Below, in pieces: positions 16,863-25,151 of a stretch of 64,000 nt of DNA. The first letter of the stretch is position 1; each line of letters begins with the position of its first letter. The stretch covers positions 1 to 64,000 of the forward strand of contig CAJUFJ010000005.1 in NCBI GenBank assembly GCA_910585815.1, given 5' to 3'. Source of the stretch: an uncultured Oscillospiraceae bacterium. GTDB lineage: Bacteria > Bacillota > Clostridia > Oscillospirales > Oscillospiraceae. The translations under genes were made by a program, and so were the position numbers. Under the pieces are notes generated by a model. That model saw only the letters and a list, made by a program, of their open reading frames with translations. It was not told the DNA's origin and searched no databases.

Positions 16863-18395
16863 ATGGAAGATATGAAAACACTTGTACTGGGCGAGCCCAT
16901 CACCCTGGAGGACTTCGTCTCCGTGGCCCGGTTCGGGCGGAAGGTGGCGTTTTCCCCGGAATACATAGCCCGCGTAAACCGCTCCCGGGCTCTGGTGGAG
17001 CAGTGGGTGGAGGAGGAGCGGGTGATGTACGGCGTCACCACCGGCTTCGGGGCCCTGTGTACCAAGGCCATCGACAAGGAGGCCGCCGCCCAGCTCCAGG
17101 AGAACATCATTCTGTCCCACTCCGTCTCGGTGGGCGAGCCCCTGAGCGTGGAGCGGGTGCGGGGCATCATGCTTATGGTGCTGCAAAACATCGGCCAGGG
17201 GTACAGCGGCGTGCGGATGTGCGTGCTGGAAAAATACCGGGACTTCCTCAACGCCGGTCTGACCCCCTACGCCCCCGGAGACGGCAGCGTGGGCTACCTC
17301 TCCCCCGAGGCCCATATGGCCCTGGTGCTGCTGGGCCGGGGGAAGGCCTACTACCAGGGCGAGCTGCTGGAGGGGGCCGAGGCGTTGGCCCGGGCCGGTC
17401 TGGAGCCCATGGTCCTCTCCTCCAAGGAGGGGCTGGCCCTGGTGTCGGGCACCACCTCCGCCACCGCTATGGCCGCCCTGGCCCTCTATGACATGCTCAA
17501 CGCCGCCAAGTCCGCCGACATCGTGGGGGCCATGTCCCTGGAGGCCATGAAGGGGGTTATCAACGCCTTCGACCCCCGGGTGATGGCCGTCCGGCCCCAC
17601 CCTGACCAGCTCAACGCCTCGGAGAACGTCCGCCGGATGCTCAAGGGGTCGGGCATTATGGAGAAGTACCGGGGCAGCCGGGTGCAGGACGCCCTGTCCC
17701 TGCGGTGCATTCCCCAGCTCCACGGCGCGGCCCGGAAGACCCTGGAGGACGCAAAGAAGACCATCGAGATCGAGATGAATTCCTGCTGCGACAACCCCAT
17801 CATCTGGCCGGAGACGGGCAACGAGGACGTGATCTCCGCCTGCAACGCCGATTCCGCCTATGTGGGCATGGAGATGGACAGCGCCTGCATCGCCGCCGTG
17901 GGGCTGGCCAAGATGTCCGAGCGGCGGAACAACCGCATTGTGGACGGCTCCCTGTCGGGCTACCCCTACTTCTGCATCAAGAACCCGGGGCTGAACTCCG
18001 GGCTGATGATTCCCCAGTACGTCCAGGCCGGCCTGCTCAACGAGATGCGGATGCTGGCCACCCCCTCCACCATCGACAACACCCCCACCTGCGGCAATCA
18101 AGAGGACTACGTGGCCATGGGCTACAACGCCTGCAAGAAGGCGGGCCCCATGGCGGAGAAGCTGGAGTACATGCTGGCCATTGAGCTGCTCAGCGTGTAT
18201 GAGGTGCAGCAGTTTGTGGACCCTGACGTGGCCCGTGCCCCCGCCACAGCGGCGGTGCTGGCCGAGGTCGGCAAGACGGTGCCGGTGATGGAGAAGGACG
18301 TCTTCCTCCACCCCTACATCGAGTATTTGAAGGACTTTATCCACTCGGGCGGACTGATCCGGGTGGCCGAACAGGTGACAGGAGCGCTGAGCTGA
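16863..18395 (+). CDS. MIO-less aromatic amino acid lyase family enzyme, candidate ergothionase
   Basis: 510 residues; the ATG at 16863 follows GAGGTG. The fold family is certain from YGVTTGFGAL (catalytic Tyr 56) and KEGLALVSGTTSATA. The MIO machinery, however, is gone: where histidine ammonia-lyase has GSVGASGDLAPLAHMAL, this protein has GSVGYLSPEAHMAL (141-154), lacking the Ala-Ser-Gly that cyclises. The MIO-contacting Asn is Ser 195 and the second catalytic Tyr (QDPYSLR) is Leu 278 (QDALSLR). Such an enzyme cannot use ordinary amino acids by the MIO route. Ergothionase, which eliminates trimethylamine from ergothioneine to give thiourocanate, is a MIO-independent relative. The upstream betaine transporter supports a trimethylammonium substrate. 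Hercynine or another aromatic betaine is the alternative. Confidence 0.7.
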   Translation: MEDMKTLVLGEPITLEDFVSVARFGRKVAFSPEYIARVNRSRALVEQWVEEERVMYGVTTGFGALCTKAIDKEAAAQLQENIILSHSVSVGEPLSVERVRGIMLMVLQNIGQGYSGVRMCVLEKYRDFLNAGLTPYAPGDGSVGYLSPEAHMALVLLGRGKAYYQGELLEGAEALARAGLEPMVLSSKEGLALVSGTTSATAMAALALYDMLNAAKSADIVGAMSLEAMKGVINAFDPRVMAVRPHPDQLNASENVRRMLKGSGIMEKYRGSRVQDALSLRCIPQLHGAARKTLEDAKKTIEIEMNSCCDNPIIWPETGNEDVISACNADSAYVGMEMDSACIAAVGLAKMSERRNNRIVDGSLSGYPYFCIKNPGLNSGLMIPQYVQAGLLNEMRMLATPSTIDNTPTCGNQEDYVAMGYNACKKAGPMAEKLEYMLAIELLSVYEVQQFVDPDVARAPATAAVLAEVGKTVPVMEKDVFLHPYIEYLKDFIHSGGLIRVAEQVTGALS

Positions 18396-18396
18396 T

Positions 18397-18651
18397 ATGA
18401 AAAAAGAAGTTGTCCGCGTGGAGATGGACCTGAAAAAGATTTTCCTCACCCCTCCCAACACCCGCCGGGAGCAGATCACCCTGCTGGTGATGATGGTGGT
18501 CCTCTTTATCATGTTCTTTGGCCCCATCTGCTTCACCGAAATCCATCCGGTGAAGGCCATCCTCCTCTCCTGCCTGCCCGCCCTGTCGGTCTCCTGGGGG
18601 TGGATTGTCCTGCTGCGGTCTCTGTTCCGCAAATCGGAATTCTGCCGCTGA
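18397..18651 (+). CDS. Small two-helix membrane protein
   Basis: 84 residues starting one base after the lyase stop, so surely co-transcribed. A basic amphipathic N-terminus (MKKEVVRVEMDLKKIF) is followed by two hydrophobic helices (LLVMMVVLFIMFFGPICF and AILLSCLPALSVSWGWIVLL). No family recognised. It may be a transporter accessory or simply a conserved small membrane protein of the operon. Confidence 0.6.
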   Translation: MKKEVVRVEMDLKKIFLTPPNTRREQITLLVMMVVLFIMFFGPICFTEIHPVKAILLSCLPALSVSWGWIVLLRSLFRKSEFCR

Positions 18652-18695
18652 AGCCGGGTGTGTCCCATTCCCAGACCTTTATCATTGTCCGCCGC

Positions 18696-18718
18696 GGGCG
18701 CACACTGTGCGCCCCTAC
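18696..18718. repeat. GTAGGGGCG-family palindrome
   Basis: GGGCGCACACTGTGCGCCCC then TAC forms one palindromic module, between the small membrane protein and the convergent XRE gene. Confidence 0.6.
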
Positions 18719-18752
18719 AGAGATGTAAGTTAAACCAATCAGCATAAAATGT

Positions 18753-18784
18753 GCGGCCTGTCCTGGAAAAACCAGGCAGGCCGC
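18753..18784 (-). terminator. Terminator of the XRE gene
   Basis: Minus-strand GCGGCCTGCCTGG (18772-18784) pairs, with one bulge, with CCAGGACAGGCCGC (18753-18766) around TTTTT, followed by ACATTTTA. It starts a few bases after where the XRE gene should end (about 18790). Confidence 0.6.
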
Positions 18785-18789
18785 CTTCT

Positions 18790-19214
18790 TTAAACAGGGT
18801 CTTTTCGTTTTGCAAAAACAGTTTTTCGTTGATCTCCGACAGGGGGGTGCGGTGAATCATGCCGTGGCTGATGATGGCGTCCCGCTTCAGCTTGGGATAG
18901 ATGGGGGCGTAGCCCACCCGCTTCAGCAGCTGTTGGACCGCCTCCAGACCGGCGTCCATACCGATACACAGGCACAGCAGCCGGTCCCGGGAGGGCTTGC
19001 GCCGCCCGGAGAAGACCTGATGGAGGTAGACCTCGCTCATTCCCGTCCGCCGGGCCAGCTCCGCCTTGGACAGGCTGCATCTCTCATAGAGCTTCGTCAG
19101 AAACGCGGATATGTCCGCATCCGTGAAATGTGCTTCGTTCTCTGTGATATACTGGTCCAGGTTGGGCTGGCTCATCAGCTCCTGGCTCAGATCGTCGGTG
19201 GATTTCTGCCTCAT
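18790..19214 (-). CDS. XRE-family regulator, natural stop codon apparently lost
   Basis: About 141 recognisable residues from the ATG at 19214. Residues 38-85 form a helix-turn-helix (ELARRTGMSEVYLHQVFSGRRKPSRDRLL), followed by LKRVGYAPIYPKLKRDAIISHGMIHRTPLSEINEKLF. The sequence then reads CTGTTTAAAG; one extra T would give CTG TTT TAA, so a 1-base deletion probably removed the stop. The open frame instead continues antisense through the membrane-protein and lyase genes to 16833, but a terminator hairpin follows immediately. It is divergent from the kinase gene and likely regulates it. Confidence 0.65.
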
Positions 19215-19268
19215 ATCCTGTCAACCTCTCTTTACTTTTTCCGGGGGAGTCGATATAATATTGTTATA

Positions 19269-19297
19269 ATTGTACAGAATCATCCGGCAAAATACAA
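19269..19297 (-). promoter_or_regulatory. Promoter of the XRE gene, overlapping the kinase promoter region
   Basis: On the minus strand TTGTAT (19292-19297) and TACAAT (19269-19274) are 17 bases apart. On the plus strand two TATAAT boxes (19255-19260 and 19265-19270) lie in the same stretch, so divergent promoters overlap and can be co-regulated. Confidence 0.55.
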
Positions 19298-19338
19298 TAT
19301 GCCAGCTGCATAGTGTTTCAAATTTTGAGGTGATTGTC

Positions 19339-20037
19339 ATGTATTCCTGGTTATCAGAGCAGCTGCGGACCGAATTTGAGGTAGTCCGCCTTTTGAAGGA
19401 ACGTCCCCGGGGCAGTGTGCGGCTGATCCGGCACAACGCCGGGGGCAACCAGTTCATCCTCCGCCACTTCCAGGGAAACGGCGAGGTATACCGCCGGCTG
19501 CTGAGCTGTTCCTGCCGCTACCTTCCCCTGGTCTATGAGGCGGCGGAACAGGACGGAGAAAATATCGTCATTGAGGAGTTCGTTCAGGGGGACACCCTGG
19601 ACTTCCTTTTGAAGGAGGCTTTGTTCTCCCCCCAGGAGACAAAGCAGACCATCAAGCAGCTGTGTCAGGGGCTGTGGGTGCTCCACTCCATGGCCGCCGT
19701 CCACCGGGACATCAAACCGGAAAACGTGATTCTCCGGGGGAGCGATGCGGTGCTTATCGACTTCGATGCCGCCCGCCTCCACAAGCCGGAGGCGGAGGCC
19801 GACACCCATATTCTGGGCACCACCGGCTTTGCCGCCCCGGAGCAGTACGGCCTGGGCCAGTCGGACACCCGGACGGATATCTACTCTCTGGGCGTGCTGA
19901 TGAACGTGATGCTCACCGGCCAGCACCCCTCCAAAAAGCTGGCGGAGGGCCGGCTGGGCCGGATCATCCAGCGGTGCACCCAGATCAACCCGGCCAAGCG
20001 GTATAAAAATGTACTGCATCTGATGGAGGCGCTGTGA
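19339..20037 (+). CDS. Small cytosolic Ser/Thr protein kinase
   Basis: 232 residues, a bare kinase domain without PASTA repeats or membrane helix. The catalytic loop HRDIKPEN (122-129) and the APEQYG activation-end motif (166-171) are intact, as is DIYSLGVLM (180-188). Deviations: the Gly-rich loop is degenerate (KERPRGSVRL), the beta-3 Lys position appears to be Arg 42 (FILRHF), and the DFG motif is DFD (141-143). The TGA overlaps the ATG of the first zinc-ribbon gene (TGATG), so the kinase and its neighbours are coupled. A role as a signalling kinase for the downstream membrane proteins is an inference. Confidence 0.85.
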   Translation: MYSWLSEQLRTEFEVVRLLKERPRGSVRLIRHNAGGNQFILRHFQGNGEVYRRLLSCSCRYLPLVYEAAEQDGENIVIEEFVQGDTLDFLLKEALFSPQETKQTIKQLCQGLWVLHSMAAVHRDIKPENVILRGSDAVLIDFDAARLHKPEAEADTHILGTTGFAAPEQYGLGQSDTRTDIYSLGVLMNVMLTGQHPSKKLAEGRLGRIIQRCTQINPAKRYKNVLHLMEAL

Positions 20038-21293
20038 TGAATCAGCAAAAAATCTGCCCCCACTGTGGGGCCCAGCTGCCGGATATGGCCTCCTTCTGCC
20101 CCCACTGCGCCCAAAGCGTCACCCAGCGGCGGGAGTTTCGCCCGCCCAGACGTCTGCCCCGGCGGGTACTGCGGGGCGCCCTGCTGGTCCTGGTCCTTGG
20201 GACGCTGGCCCTGTCGGCCTATCTCTATACCCGGCCCAAGGTCTACGACAACGGCGCCGCCGAGGTGATTTACACCGACGATGACGGGAGCTATCAGCTC
20301 CTCCTCAACTATTTCGGCGACCGATTCCAGCCTATGACCGACTACTCGGAGGAGTTGGAGGAGGGAACCACCTCCAACAAGCCCTCCCGGCTGTTCATCA
20401 ACCACATGGACACCGGCGTAAACGCCAAGGAGGTCTTTCTCCGCAAGGTGGAGGCCATCAATGTGGAGCTCCTGCGGGGTGGCGACAGCCTGGAGCCCTG
20501 GCAGTACACCCAGCCCCAGGCCTCAGACTACGACCTGGAGGCCGCCTCCCGAAGCATCCTGACCTACACCGACCGCAGCGGCGACATGGAGCTGCGGTGG
20601 ACCATCCGCATGAAAAACGGCGACACCATCCGCCTGTACCAGCGGATGGCGCTGGGGGTGGTTCCCACCCGGCACTTCTACCCGGAGGACGTGCCCATGG
20701 ACACGATGGATGACCTCCAGGCCCTGGTGGACCAGGTCAACGAGACCATCACCTCCGACGTGATCGTCTACATCCACCTGCCCGCCGTCACCTACGAGGG
20801 CAGTCTGCTGCTGGAACAGCGGTCCATGAACCTCATCGGCAGCGAGGGCCCGGACGGGGTACGCACCACCTTCACCGGCACCCTTCAGGCCACCGCCCAG
20901 AATGGCTACATCTGCCAATTTCAAAACCTGTGCTTCACAGGAGACGGCGAGGGGGTGGGGGTGTCCGCCTCCGCCCGGATCAACTTCAACCACTGCCAGT
21001 TTGCCGGGTGGCGCACCGGCGTGCTGTGCTACGGCAGCTCCTGGGTGAACATCAAAGACAGCGTCTTTGAGGACAACACCGTGGGCTTCCATTTCAACTC
21101 CACCAGCGACAACCGAAACGACCACATGTACAGCGGCAACCTGTTCCGGCGCAACGGCACCGCCGTCCTGCTGGAGAGCGTCCCCGGCGACCAGGCCCTG
21201 TACTTCGAGGGCACCCGCTTCTCCCGCAACGGCGCGGACATCGACAACCGCTGCGGCCAGGAGGTGAGCATCGCGGACGCTATCTTTGAGTAG
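20037..21293 (+). CDS. Zinc-ribbon / single-TM / beta-helix protein, copy 1
   Basis: 418 residues. A cytosolic N-terminal zinc ribbon (CPHCG ... CPHC, Cys about 8, 11, 22, 25) and a basic stretch (RRPPRRLPRR style) precede one membrane helix (about 45-63, GALLVLVLGTLALSAYLY). The outside part ends in right-handed beta-helix-like rungs (FQNLCFTGDGEGVGVSASA, VNIKDSVFEDNTVGFHF, YSGNLFRRNGTAVLLE). It is the most distinct N-terminus of the four copies and directly coupled to the kinase. Function unknown; the architecture suggests signal transfer across the membrane or surface binding. Confidence 0.75.
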   Translation: MNQQKICPHCGAQLPDMASFCPHCAQSVTQRREFRPPRRLPRRVLRGALLVLVLGTLALSAYLYTRPKVYDNGAAEVIYTDDDGSYQLLLNYFGDRFQPMTDYSEELEEGTTSNKPSRLFINHMDTGVNAKEVFLRKVEAINVELLRGGDSLEPWQYTQPQASDYDLEAASRSILTYTDRSGDMELRWTIRMKNGDTIRLYQRMALGVVPTRHFYPEDVPMDTMDDLQALVDQVNETITSDVIVYIHLPAVTYEGSLLLEQRSMNLIGSEGPDGVRTTFTGTLQATAQNGYICQFQNLCFTGDGEGVGVSASARINFNHCQFAGWRTGVLCYGSSWVNIKDSVFEDNTVGFHFNSTSDNRNDHMYSGNLFRRNGTAVLLESVPGDQALYFEGTRFSRNGADIDNRCGQEVSIADAIFE

Positions 21294-21310
21294 AGAGGAT
21301 ATACAGAGTG

Positions 21311-22567
21311 ATGAACGAGGAGACAAAATCCTGCCCCCACTGCGGGGCCCAGCTTCCAGTGGGGGCTTCCTTCTGTCCCCACTGCGCGCAGACTATCAGC
21401 GAGCGTAACGAGATAACCCCTCCGCGTCATGTGACGCGGAGGGCGCTGTACAGCGCCCTGATGGTCCTCCTTATCCTGGCTGTCGCCCTGGCAGCCTGGA
21501 CTTATACCCGCCCCAAGGTCTACGACAACGGCACCGCCGAGGTGATTTACACCGACGATGACGGGAGCTATCAGCTCCTGGCCGGATTTGGCTCGGACCG
21601 GTTTCGGCCCGCCCACGAGATGACAGAGACCGTGGAGGAGGGCATGGACTACCGAATGCCCTCCCGCTTGTATGTCAACCATGCGGACGCCGGGGAAAAC
21701 GCCAAGGAGGCTTTTTTCCAAAAGGTGGAGGGTGTCGCCGTGGAGCTTTTACAGGGCGGCGAGGGCGCCTCTCCCTGGCGCTGTGAACCGCCTGTGGAGA
21801 TGGACTTCGATCCGGAGGCCGCACGGATCAGCTTGCTGACCTATTCGGCGGAAAGCGGACCCATGGAGCTTCGGTGGACCCTTGTGATGAAAAACGGCGA
21901 TACCATCCGGCTGTACCAGCAGGTTGACCTGGAAGTCATTCCCACCCTCCACTACACCCCGGAGAACTACGCTATGAATACCGCCGGGGAGCTCCAGGCC
22001 CTGGTGGACGAGATCAACAAGACTGCGGACCCGGAAGCCATTGTCTATCTTCACCTGCCCGCCGTAACCTACCAGGGCGGCCTTGTGATGGAGGGCCGGC
22101 CCATCAACCTCCTGGGCGGTGAGGGGGAAAACGGCGCGCGGACCACCTTCACCGGCCCCGTCCGTGCCACTATGGCCGGCCATATCTACAGTTTTGAAAA
22201 TATCGACTTTACCGGCTCCGGCGATGGGGTGGGCGTGTCTGTCTCCGCCCGGCTCCATCTCACCGGCTGCCGCCTGAGCAGGTGGCGGACCGGCCTGCTG
22301 TGTTATGGAAATTCCTGGGTTAACTTCCAGGACTGTGTCTTTGAGGACAATACCGTGGGCTTCCATTTCAACGCCTCCAACGCTACCCCCACTACATACC
22401 ACTACAGCGGCAACCTGTTTCAGAACAACGGCACCGCCGTCCTGCTGGAGAGCGTCCCCAGCAATCAGGCCCTAAACTTCGATGGCACCCGCTTCTCCGG
22501 CAACGGCACGGACATCGACAACCGCTGCGGCCACGAGGTGAGCATCGCGGACGCCATTTTTGAGTAG
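21311..22567 (+). CDS. Zinc-ribbon / single-TM / beta-helix protein, copy 2
   Basis: 418 residues with the same order: zinc ribbon SCPHCGAQLPVGASFCPHCAQ-type segment, membrane helix at about 44-63, extracellular domain with repeated segments such as LRWTLVMKNGDTIRLYQQ, FTGSGDGVGVSVSAR and FEDNTVGFHFNAS. Its C-terminal rungs are almost identical to copy 1 at the nucleotide level while the middle is diverged, a sign of tandem duplication with gene conversion. The start at 21311 is the second codon of GTG-ATG; either may serve. Confidence 0.75.
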   Translation: MNEETKSCPHCGAQLPVGASFCPHCAQTISERNEITPPRHVTRRALYSALMVLLILAVALAAWTYTRPKVYDNGTAEVIYTDDDGSYQLLAGFGSDRFRPAHEMTETVEEGMDYRMPSRLYVNHADAGENAKEAFFQKVEGVAVELLQGGEGASPWRCEPPVEMDFDPEAARISLLTYSAESGPMELRWTLVMKNGDTIRLYQQVDLEVIPTLHYTPENYAMNTAGELQALVDEINKTADPEAIVYLHLPAVTYQGGLVMEGRPINLLGGEGENGARTTFTGPVRATMAGHIYSFENIDFTGSGDGVGVSVSARLHLTGCRLSRWRTGLLCYGNSWVNFQDCVFEDNTVGFHFNASNATPTTYHYSGNLFQNNGTAVLLESVPSNQALNFDGTRFSGNGTDIDNRCGHEVSIADAIFE

Positions 22568-22583
22568 AGAGGAAACATAAGCC

Positions 22584-23849
22584 ATGAACGAGGAGACAAA
22601 ATCCTGCCCCCACTGCGGGGCACAGCTTCCAGAGGGGGCCTCCTTCTGCCCCCACTGCGCGCAGAGCATCCAGGAGCGCAAAGAGGTATCCCCTCCTCGG
22701 CACATGCCGCGGAGGGCGCTGTACAGCGCCCTGATGGTCCTCCTTGCGGCCGTCTTGGTTCTGGCCTTGACTGTCTGGGTCCAGAGCCGCCCCAAGACCT
22801 ATGAGAGCGACACCGGAGAGCTGAATTACGGCGGATACCGCCTCCTGCTGACCCAGGGGCGGGAGGTAGAGCCGGTCCCCCTGGCCAGCTTTCACGCGAT
22901 GGTGGATCGCGGCTATCGGAATCCCTCCCCCCTGTATGCCGTCTCTCCGGAGGACGGCGCGGTAATGGCAGATGCCTTTCTGGAGGAGATGGCCTCCGTC
23001 ACCGCCGAGGTGCGCAGCTCGGATATCGCGCTGAATGTCACCTGTACGGAGCCGCAGATACGGAGTGAATACTATCCAGACGCCGCTTTTATGTCCATTG
23101 TTGACATCAGCCTGAAGGGGCCGGGAAACTGCGCGGCGGAGCTTCTCTACACCATCACCATGAAAAACGGCGACGTGATCCGCATGCGGCAGACCTTAAC
23201 CTTTGAAAGCATCACCATCTATACGTACACAGCCCAGGATGCGCCCATGAATACCATCGAGGAGCTGCGGGCTCTGTTGGAGAGGGCCTGCGAGGAGAGC
23301 GGCGAGTACGACCAGATCCACATCCATCTCCCAGCCGTCACCTATGCGGGCGGTCTGGAAATCGAGGAACGGCTGGTTCGGCTCTACGGCAGCGTGGGCC
23401 ACGATGGGCAGCGCACCACCTTCACCGATACAACCCGCATCAGCTCGCCAAAAGGTGTTCTGGAATTTCAGGATATCGCCTTCTCAGGCAGCGGACAGGG
23501 GATAGGGGTTCTGGTCTCCGGCACCGCCCGGCTCCAGCTGGTCAACTGCCGGGTCTCCGGCTGGGGAACCGGTCTTCAGGCTGTGGACAGCGCCTGGATT
23601 GACGCCGACGGCACCATTTTTGCGGACAATCAAGTGGGGCTGTGCTTTGACTCGGCGGATACCCCCATGGTGTCCGACAACTTCTACACCGGGAACACCT
23701 TCCAAAACAACGGCACTGCCGTCCTTTTGGCGCACGTGGGCAGCGACACCCCGCTGAATTTCCCCGGGACCCGCTTCTCCGGCAACGGCACGGACATCGA
23801 CAACCGCTGCGGCCACGAGGTGAGCATCGCCGCCGCCATCTTTGAGTAG
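22584..23849 (+). CDS. Zinc-ribbon / single-TM / beta-helix protein, copy 3
   Basis: 421 residues. The zinc ribbon and linker are nearly identical to copy 2, but the outer domain (YGGYRLLLTQGREVEPVPL ... LLYTITMKNGDVIRMRQ) is the most divergent of the four. The beta-helix end (NTFQNNGTAVLLAHVGSDTPLNF, FSGNGTDIDNRCGHEVSIAAAIFE split over the last turns) returns to the family consensus. The start follows GAGAGGAAAC. Confidence 0.75.
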   Translation: MNEETKSCPHCGAQLPEGASFCPHCAQSIQERKEVSPPRHMPRRALYSALMVLLAAVLVLALTVWVQSRPKTYESDTGELNYGGYRLLLTQGREVEPVPLASFHAMVDRGYRNPSPLYAVSPEDGAVMADAFLEEMASVTAEVRSSDIALNVTCTEPQIRSEYYPDAAFMSIVDISLKGPGNCAAELLYTITMKNGDVIRMRQTLTFESITIYTYTAQDAPMNTIEELRALLERACEESGEYDQIHIHLPAVTYAGGLEIEERLVRLYGSVGHDGQRTTFTDTTRISSPKGVLEFQDIAFSGSGQGIGVLVSGTARLQLVNCRVSGWGTGLQAVDSAWIDADGTIFADNQVGLCFDSADTPMVSDNFYTGNTFQNNGTAVLLAHVGSDTPLNFPGTRFSGNGTDIDNRCGHEVSIAAAIFE

Positions 23850-23866
23850 AGAGGATATACAGAGTG

Positions 23867-25123
23867 ATGAACGAGGAGACAAAATCCTGCCCCCGCTGCG
23901 GGGCCCAGCTTCCAGAGGGAGCCTCCTTCTGCCCCCACTGCGCGCAGGATATCAGCCAGCGCAGGGAGATATCACCACCTCGGCACATGCCGAGGTGGGC
24001 GCTGTACAGCGCCCTGATGGTCCTCGCCGCCCTGCTGCTGGCCGGGGGGCTCTACCTCCGCAGCCGTCCCCAGGTCTACGACAACGGCACCGCCGAGGTC
24101 CTCTATACCGACGGCGGCGTCACCTATCAGGTGCTGGCCGGCTGGATAAACGACCGTTTTGATCCGGCTCAGGAGATTTCCCAGCAGGTAGATGTGAGAG
24201 ACGAGCTGTACGTCTTCCCCCAGTGCCTGTATATCAACCACCCGGAGAGCAGCGCCAACGCCAAGGACGAATTTATGGAGAAGGTGGAGCGGGTCACCGC
24301 CGCCTTTGTGGAGACGGACAGTGAGGAGCTGCCCTGGACCTGCGACGAGCCGATCCCCCGACCGGACTACGCCCCAGAGGCCGCCCTGGTCTCCTCCATC
24401 CACTATTACTCCGGCAGCGGTCAGGGGACCCTCCGGTGGACCATCGAGATGAAGAACGGGGACCTTATTCACCTCTATCAGGCCATGGACGCCCACCCCC
24501 TGGAGGTCTACCGCTTCACCCCGGAGGACACGCCCCTGAACACGGTGGAGGAGGTACAGGCCCTGTTGGACAGTTTAGATGAGATCACAGAGGGCGGACC
24601 GAACACCGTGGATATCCATCTGCCCCCTGTGACCTACGACGGAGGCATCACCATCCCCCGGGAGATCAATCTCTACGGCGCCGAGGAGGGTGGACGCACC
24701 GTTTTTACCGGCCCCATTCGCCTGCCGACCCCAATCAAAAGACACACTTGGATCTATGACATCGACCTTGTGGGGGACGGAAGCAGCGTAGGCCTGTCCG
24801 CCTCCTCCAGCGCATTCCTTTTAGGCTGTCGTATCTCCGGCTGGCGCACCGGCGTGCTGGTGCAGGACGCTTGGGTCAGCGCCTTTGAGTGCACCTTTGA
24901 GGACAACGGCATCGGACTCCATTACAACGCCGACACCGCGTTCCCAATGAGCTCCCACTACAGAGGGGACATCTTCCGAAACAACGGCACCGGCATCCTT
25001 TTTGAACGGGTGCCCAACCGGATGGCCCTGAGCTTCCCCGAGGTGGTGTTCTCCGGCAACGGCACCGACATCGACAACCGCTGCGGCCAGGAGCTGGACC
25101 TGAGCGAGGCGGTCTTTGAATAG
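23867..25123 (+). CDS. Zinc-ribbon / single-TM / beta-helix protein, copy 4
   Basis: 418 residues. One zinc-ribbon knuckle reads CPRCG instead of CPHCG, still compatible with zinc binding. Membrane helix about 45-62 (ALMVLAALLLAGGLYL). The outer domain keeps LRWTIEMKNGDLIHLYQ and ends FSGNGTDIDNRCGQELDLSEAVFE-like with changes in the last residues. The junction before it (stop, GAGAGGATATACAGAGTG, start) is identical to that between copies 1 and 2, which points to recent duplication. It ends the array. Confidence 0.75.
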   Translation: MNEETKSCPRCGAQLPEGASFCPHCAQDISQRREISPPRHMPRWALYSALMVLAALLLAGGLYLRSRPQVYDNGTAEVLYTDGGVTYQVLAGWINDRFDPAQEISQQVDVRDELYVFPQCLYINHPESSANAKDEFMEKVERVTAAFVETDSEELPWTCDEPIPRPDYAPEAALVSSIHYYSGSGQGTLRWTIEMKNGDLIHLYQAMDAHPLEVYRFTPEDTPLNTVEEVQALLDSLDEITEGGPNTVDIHLPPVTYDGGITIPREINLYGAEEGGRTVFTGPIRLPTPIKRHTWIYDIDLVGDGSSVGLSASSSAFLLGCRISGWRTGVLVQDAWVSAFECTFEDNGIGLHYNADTAFPMSSHYRGDIFRNNGTGILFERVPNRMALSFPEVVFSGNGTDIDNRCGQELDLSEAVFE

Positions 25124-25151
25124 CTGGATCGGATAGAAGCGTGGGGAGTAG

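Noticed and set aside
16863..18395. Ordinary histidine ammonia-lyase (hutH)
   Set aside because: The MIO-forming triad and its contact residues are missing and no other hut genes are present.
16833..18789. A 793-residue minus-strand frame that extends the XRE protein across the lyase and membrane-protein genes
   Set aside because: Beyond codon 141 the sequence is antisense to clearly coding DNA, low in natural composition and preceded by a terminator hairpin; treated as stop loss, not as a real long protein.
19339..20037. PknB-type PASTA kinase of cell-wall control
   Set aside because: No PASTA repeats, no membrane helix, and no partner phosphatase or division genes nearby.
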